From Cololabis saira (lineage: Eukaryota; Chordata; Actinopteri; Beloniformes; Belonidae): DNA of 64,000 nucleotides. The notes beneath the pieces are model-generated. The model was given only the letters and a program-made list of their open reading frames with translations. It had not been told where the DNA came from and ran no database searches. The stretch spans positions 3,324,501 through 3,388,500 of the forward strand of contig NC_084590.1 in assembly GCF_033807715.1 (NCBI RefSeq), given 5' to 3'. Position 1 is the first letter of the stretch; the number at the start of each line of letters is the position of its first letter. A program made the position numbers and the translations under genes. Shown piece by piece: positions 62,701 to 64,000 of this stretch.

Positions 62701-64000
62701 AAAACATATATTAGTGTCTAAAATAAAGGAATAAAAACCATATACTACTGTCTAAAATAAAGGAATAAAAAACATATACTACTGTCTAAAATAAAGGAAT
62801 AAAAAACATATATTACTGTCTAAAATAAAGGAATAAAAAACATACATTACTGTCTAAAGTAGGAATAAAATACTTTTACTACTGTCTAAAGTAAAGGAAT
62901 AAAAAACATATATTACTGTCTAAAATAAAGGAATAAAAAACATATACTACTGTCTAAAGTAGGAATAAAAAACATACTATTGTCTAAAGTAGGAATAAAA
63001 AACATATATTACTGTCTAAAATAAAGGAATAAAAAAACATATACTACTGTCTAAAGTAAAGGAATAAAAAACATATACTACTGTCTAAAGTAGGAATAAA
63101 AAACATATATTACTGTCTAAAGTAAGAAATAAAAAACATATACTACTGTCTAAAGTAAAGGAATATAAAACATACTACTGTCTAAAGTAGGAATAAAAAA
63201 CATATACTACTGTCTAAAGTAGGAATAAAAAACATATATTACTGTCTAAAGTAAAGGAATAAAAAACATATATTACTGTCTAAAGTAAAGGAATAAAAAA
63301 CATATATTACTGTCTAAAATAAAGGAATAAAAAACATATATAACTGTCTAAAATAAAGGAATAAAAAACATATATTACTGTCTAAAGTAGGAATAAAAAA
63401 CATATATTACTGTCTAAAGTAAAGGAATAAAAAACATATATTACTGTCTAAAGTAGGAATAAAAAACATATGCTACTGTCTAAAGTAGGAATAAAAAACA
63501 TATACTACTGTCTAAAGTAGGAATAAAAAACATATACTAATGTCTAAAGTAAAGGAATAAAAAACATATACTACTGTCTAAAGTAGGAATAAAAAACATA
63601 TATTACTGTCTAAAATAAAGGAATAAAAAACATATACTACTGTCTAAAGTAAGAAATAAAAAACATATTACTGTCTAAAATAAAGGAATAAAAAACATAT
63701 ATTACTGTCCAAAGTAGGAATAAAAAACATATATTACTGTCTAAAGTAGGAATAAAAAACATATATTACTGTCTAAAGTAGGAATAAAAAACATATTACT
63801 GTCTAAAATAAAGGAATAAAAAACATATATTAGTGTCTAAAATAAAGGAATAAAAACCATATACTACTGTCTAAAGTAGGAATAAAAAACATATACTACT
63901 GTCTAAAATAAAGGAATAAAAACCATATACTACTGTCTAAAGTAGGAATAAAAAACATATTACTGTCTAAAATAAAGGAATAAAAAACATACATTACTGT
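53796..64000. repeat. Satellite, block 9 (open at right end)
   Basis: About 10.2 kb of monomers to the end of the window. The mix differs from the left end: GGAATATAAAAC units (55267, 56387, 57210, 58360, 59282, 60200, 61023, 62238, 63160), ACATACATTA and ATACTTTTACTA tails, ATATTAGTGTC and AAAACCATATAC variants, ATATAACTG and ACATATGCTACTG units. TGTCCAAAGTAGGAG recurs near 54527 and 59829. No gene, RNA or transposon was seen. Confidence 0.96.
56100..64000. repeat. 3.81-3.88-kb higher-order repeat with nested 823- and 922-bp periods
   Basis: GGAATATAAAAC markers give spacings 823 (56387 to 57210), 1150, 922 (58360 to 59282), 918, 823 (60200 to 61023), 1215, 922 (62238 to 63160). Pairing them gives offsets of 3,813 bp (56387/60200 and 57210/61023) and 3,878 bp (58360/62238 and 59282/63160). 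Associated rare units (ATATTAGTGTC followed by AAAACCATATAC) keep the same relative order. The last copy is cut by the window end. Confidence 0.8.

Noticed and set aside
1..64000. CRISPR-like array of short direct repeats
   Set aside because: Units are contiguous with no unique spacers, the sequence is AT-rich satellite with eukaryotic transposons, and there are no cas genes.
1..64000. CENP-B box or alpha-satellite-like centromere signal
   Set aside because: The monomer has no CpG, so it cannot contain the CENP-B box core, and its length is unlike the 171-bp family. A centromeric role is possible but not supported by sequence.

Overview
The window is almost entirely one eukaryotic satellite DNA array, most likely from a teleost fish. 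That guess rests on the kinds of transposon remnants embedded in it (hAT families with BED-finger remnants, and two interspersed repeats of a kind I associate with fish genomes). The monomer is an AT-rich unit of 32 or 34 bp: CTGTCTAAAGTA(AA)GG followed by AATAAAAAACATATA(C/T)TA. There are roughly 1,750 tandem copies, covering about 57-58 kb of the 64 kb. Both window ends lie inside the array, so its full length and its chromosomal setting are not visible. No intact protein-coding gene, tRNA, rRNA or CRISPR array was found. Each monomer carries stop triplets (TAA, TAG) and the unit length is not a multiple of three, so no long reading frame can form.

Layout: satellite 1-5817; non-autonomous hAT copy 1 (433 bp) 5818-6250; satellite; hAT copy 2, apparently identical, 9412-9844; satellite; a 1,259-bp hAT element with a frameshifted BED-finger remnant and a nested MITE-like insert 11150-12408; satellite to about 21419; a complex non-satellite island 21420-22322 with direct and inverted duplications, three G-quadruplex motifs and an exon-like segment; satellite; a 39-bp solo hAT end 22650-22688; satellite; two nearly identical 941-bp hAT copies 26786-27726 and 28748-29688, each with a BED-finger remnant on the minus strand; satellite 29689-52349; a 1.45-kb foldback element with about 460-bp arms 52350-53795; satellite to the end.

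The satellite is organised into nested higher-order repeats (HORs) whose periods I measured from rare monomer variants: about 390 bp and 2.41-2.44 kb (left end), about 3.5 kb (4.7-11 kb, carrying the 433-bp hAT with it), 1,962 bp (carrying the 941-bp hAT), 884 bp (33.9-35.7 kb), about 1,010 bp (37-39 kb), about 4.9-5.3 kb (42-52 kb) and 3.81-3.88 kb (56-64 kb). Inserted transposons were therefore copied as passengers when larger blocks of satellite were amplified. Three different hAT insertions lie at the same monomer octamer GTCTAAAG, so each monomer offers a hAT target.

The most interesting observation is the 21.4-22.3 kb island. Its two inverted arms contain diverged sequences resembling the satellite monomer (ACTGT...TAAAGTAGAATAA on +, and AAGGAATAAATTGTCTTTAGG on -). 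That makes it a candidate relic of the element or locus from which the satellite was seeded. Also notable: an AATAAA polyadenylation hexamer in nearly every monomer on the + strand only, near-complete absence of CpG in the array, and paired CTCF-like motifs in the foldback arms.
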